From positions 1 through 22,879 of the IMG/VR virus record IMGVR_UViG_3300022752_000412: a stretch of 22,879 nt of DNA, one strand, 5' to 3'. This document shows, piece by piece, positions 22,846 to 22,879 of this stretch (the first letter of the stretch is position 1; each line of letters begins with the position of its first letter). Both the position numbers and the translations under genes were made by a program. Below the pieces are notes generated by a model. That model saw only the letters and a program-made list of their open reading frames with translations, had not been told where the DNA came from and did not search any database. This DNA is from a virus.

Positions 22846-22879
22846 GTTAAAATATTTCAAACTTATTTTAAGTTTTAAA

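Noticed and set aside
1-22879. CRISPR array, tRNA, rRNA, insertion sequence, integrase or attachment site
   Set aside because: I saw no regularly spaced repeats, cloverleaf-like sequence, transposase or recombinase motifs. The window gives no evidence for integration, but its ends are not the phage ends.

Overview
The window looks like part of the genome of a tailed, podovirus-like phage or prophage with very AT-rich DNA and closely packed genes. A lysozyme followed by an overlapping inner-membrane/lipoprotein spanin pair implies a Gram-negative host. The low GC and a patatin-like phospholipase beside the tail genes would suit an intracellular or symbiotic alphaproteobacterium such as a member of the Rickettsiales, but that is a guess. 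UGA is used as a stop. I saw no integrase, tRNA, rRNA, CRISPR array or insertion sequence, so free phage versus prophage cannot be decided here.

Layout on the + strand: the 3' part of a patatin phospholipase gene (1-884); three consecutive fibre or appendage genes (881-5591), the last ending in an S74 intramolecular chaperone; two small unknown genes (5596-6115); a short regulatory stretch with a ribbon-helix-helix mini-gene and a membrane mini-gene (6116-6490); a replication block (6517-14325); and a lysis block (14318-15766) made of a one-span membrane protein, a GH24 endolysin, a small acidic protein and the spanins. The replication block holds a giant primase-helicase-exonuclease-polymerase, an unknown, a DUF2800 nuclease, a DUF2815 ssDNA-binding protein, a VRR-NUC nuclease and an SNF2-type helicase.

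Layout on the - strand, read from 21679 down to 15758: a head-tail adaptor-like protein, a large structural protein in the position of P22 gp10, a small unknown, a glycine-zipper protein and a large coiled-coil internal virion protein. The two transcription blocks collide tail to tail with overlapping stop codons near 15760. A small + strand island (21766-22304, perhaps to 22503) of a charged protein and membrane mini-proteins interrupts the - strand genes. Beyond it lie a - strand zinc-ribbon mini-gene and a small unknown that may run off the window.

The most striking object is the 1346-residue replication protein. It joins an archaeo-eukaryotic primase, a VirE-type helicase, a DnaQ-like exonuclease and a family A DNA polymerase in one chain, functions that related phage cassettes usually encode as two genes. 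Sampled GC differs between its two halves. The second notable pattern is a common fibre motif whose two halves are split across gene boundaries at both fibre-gene junctions.
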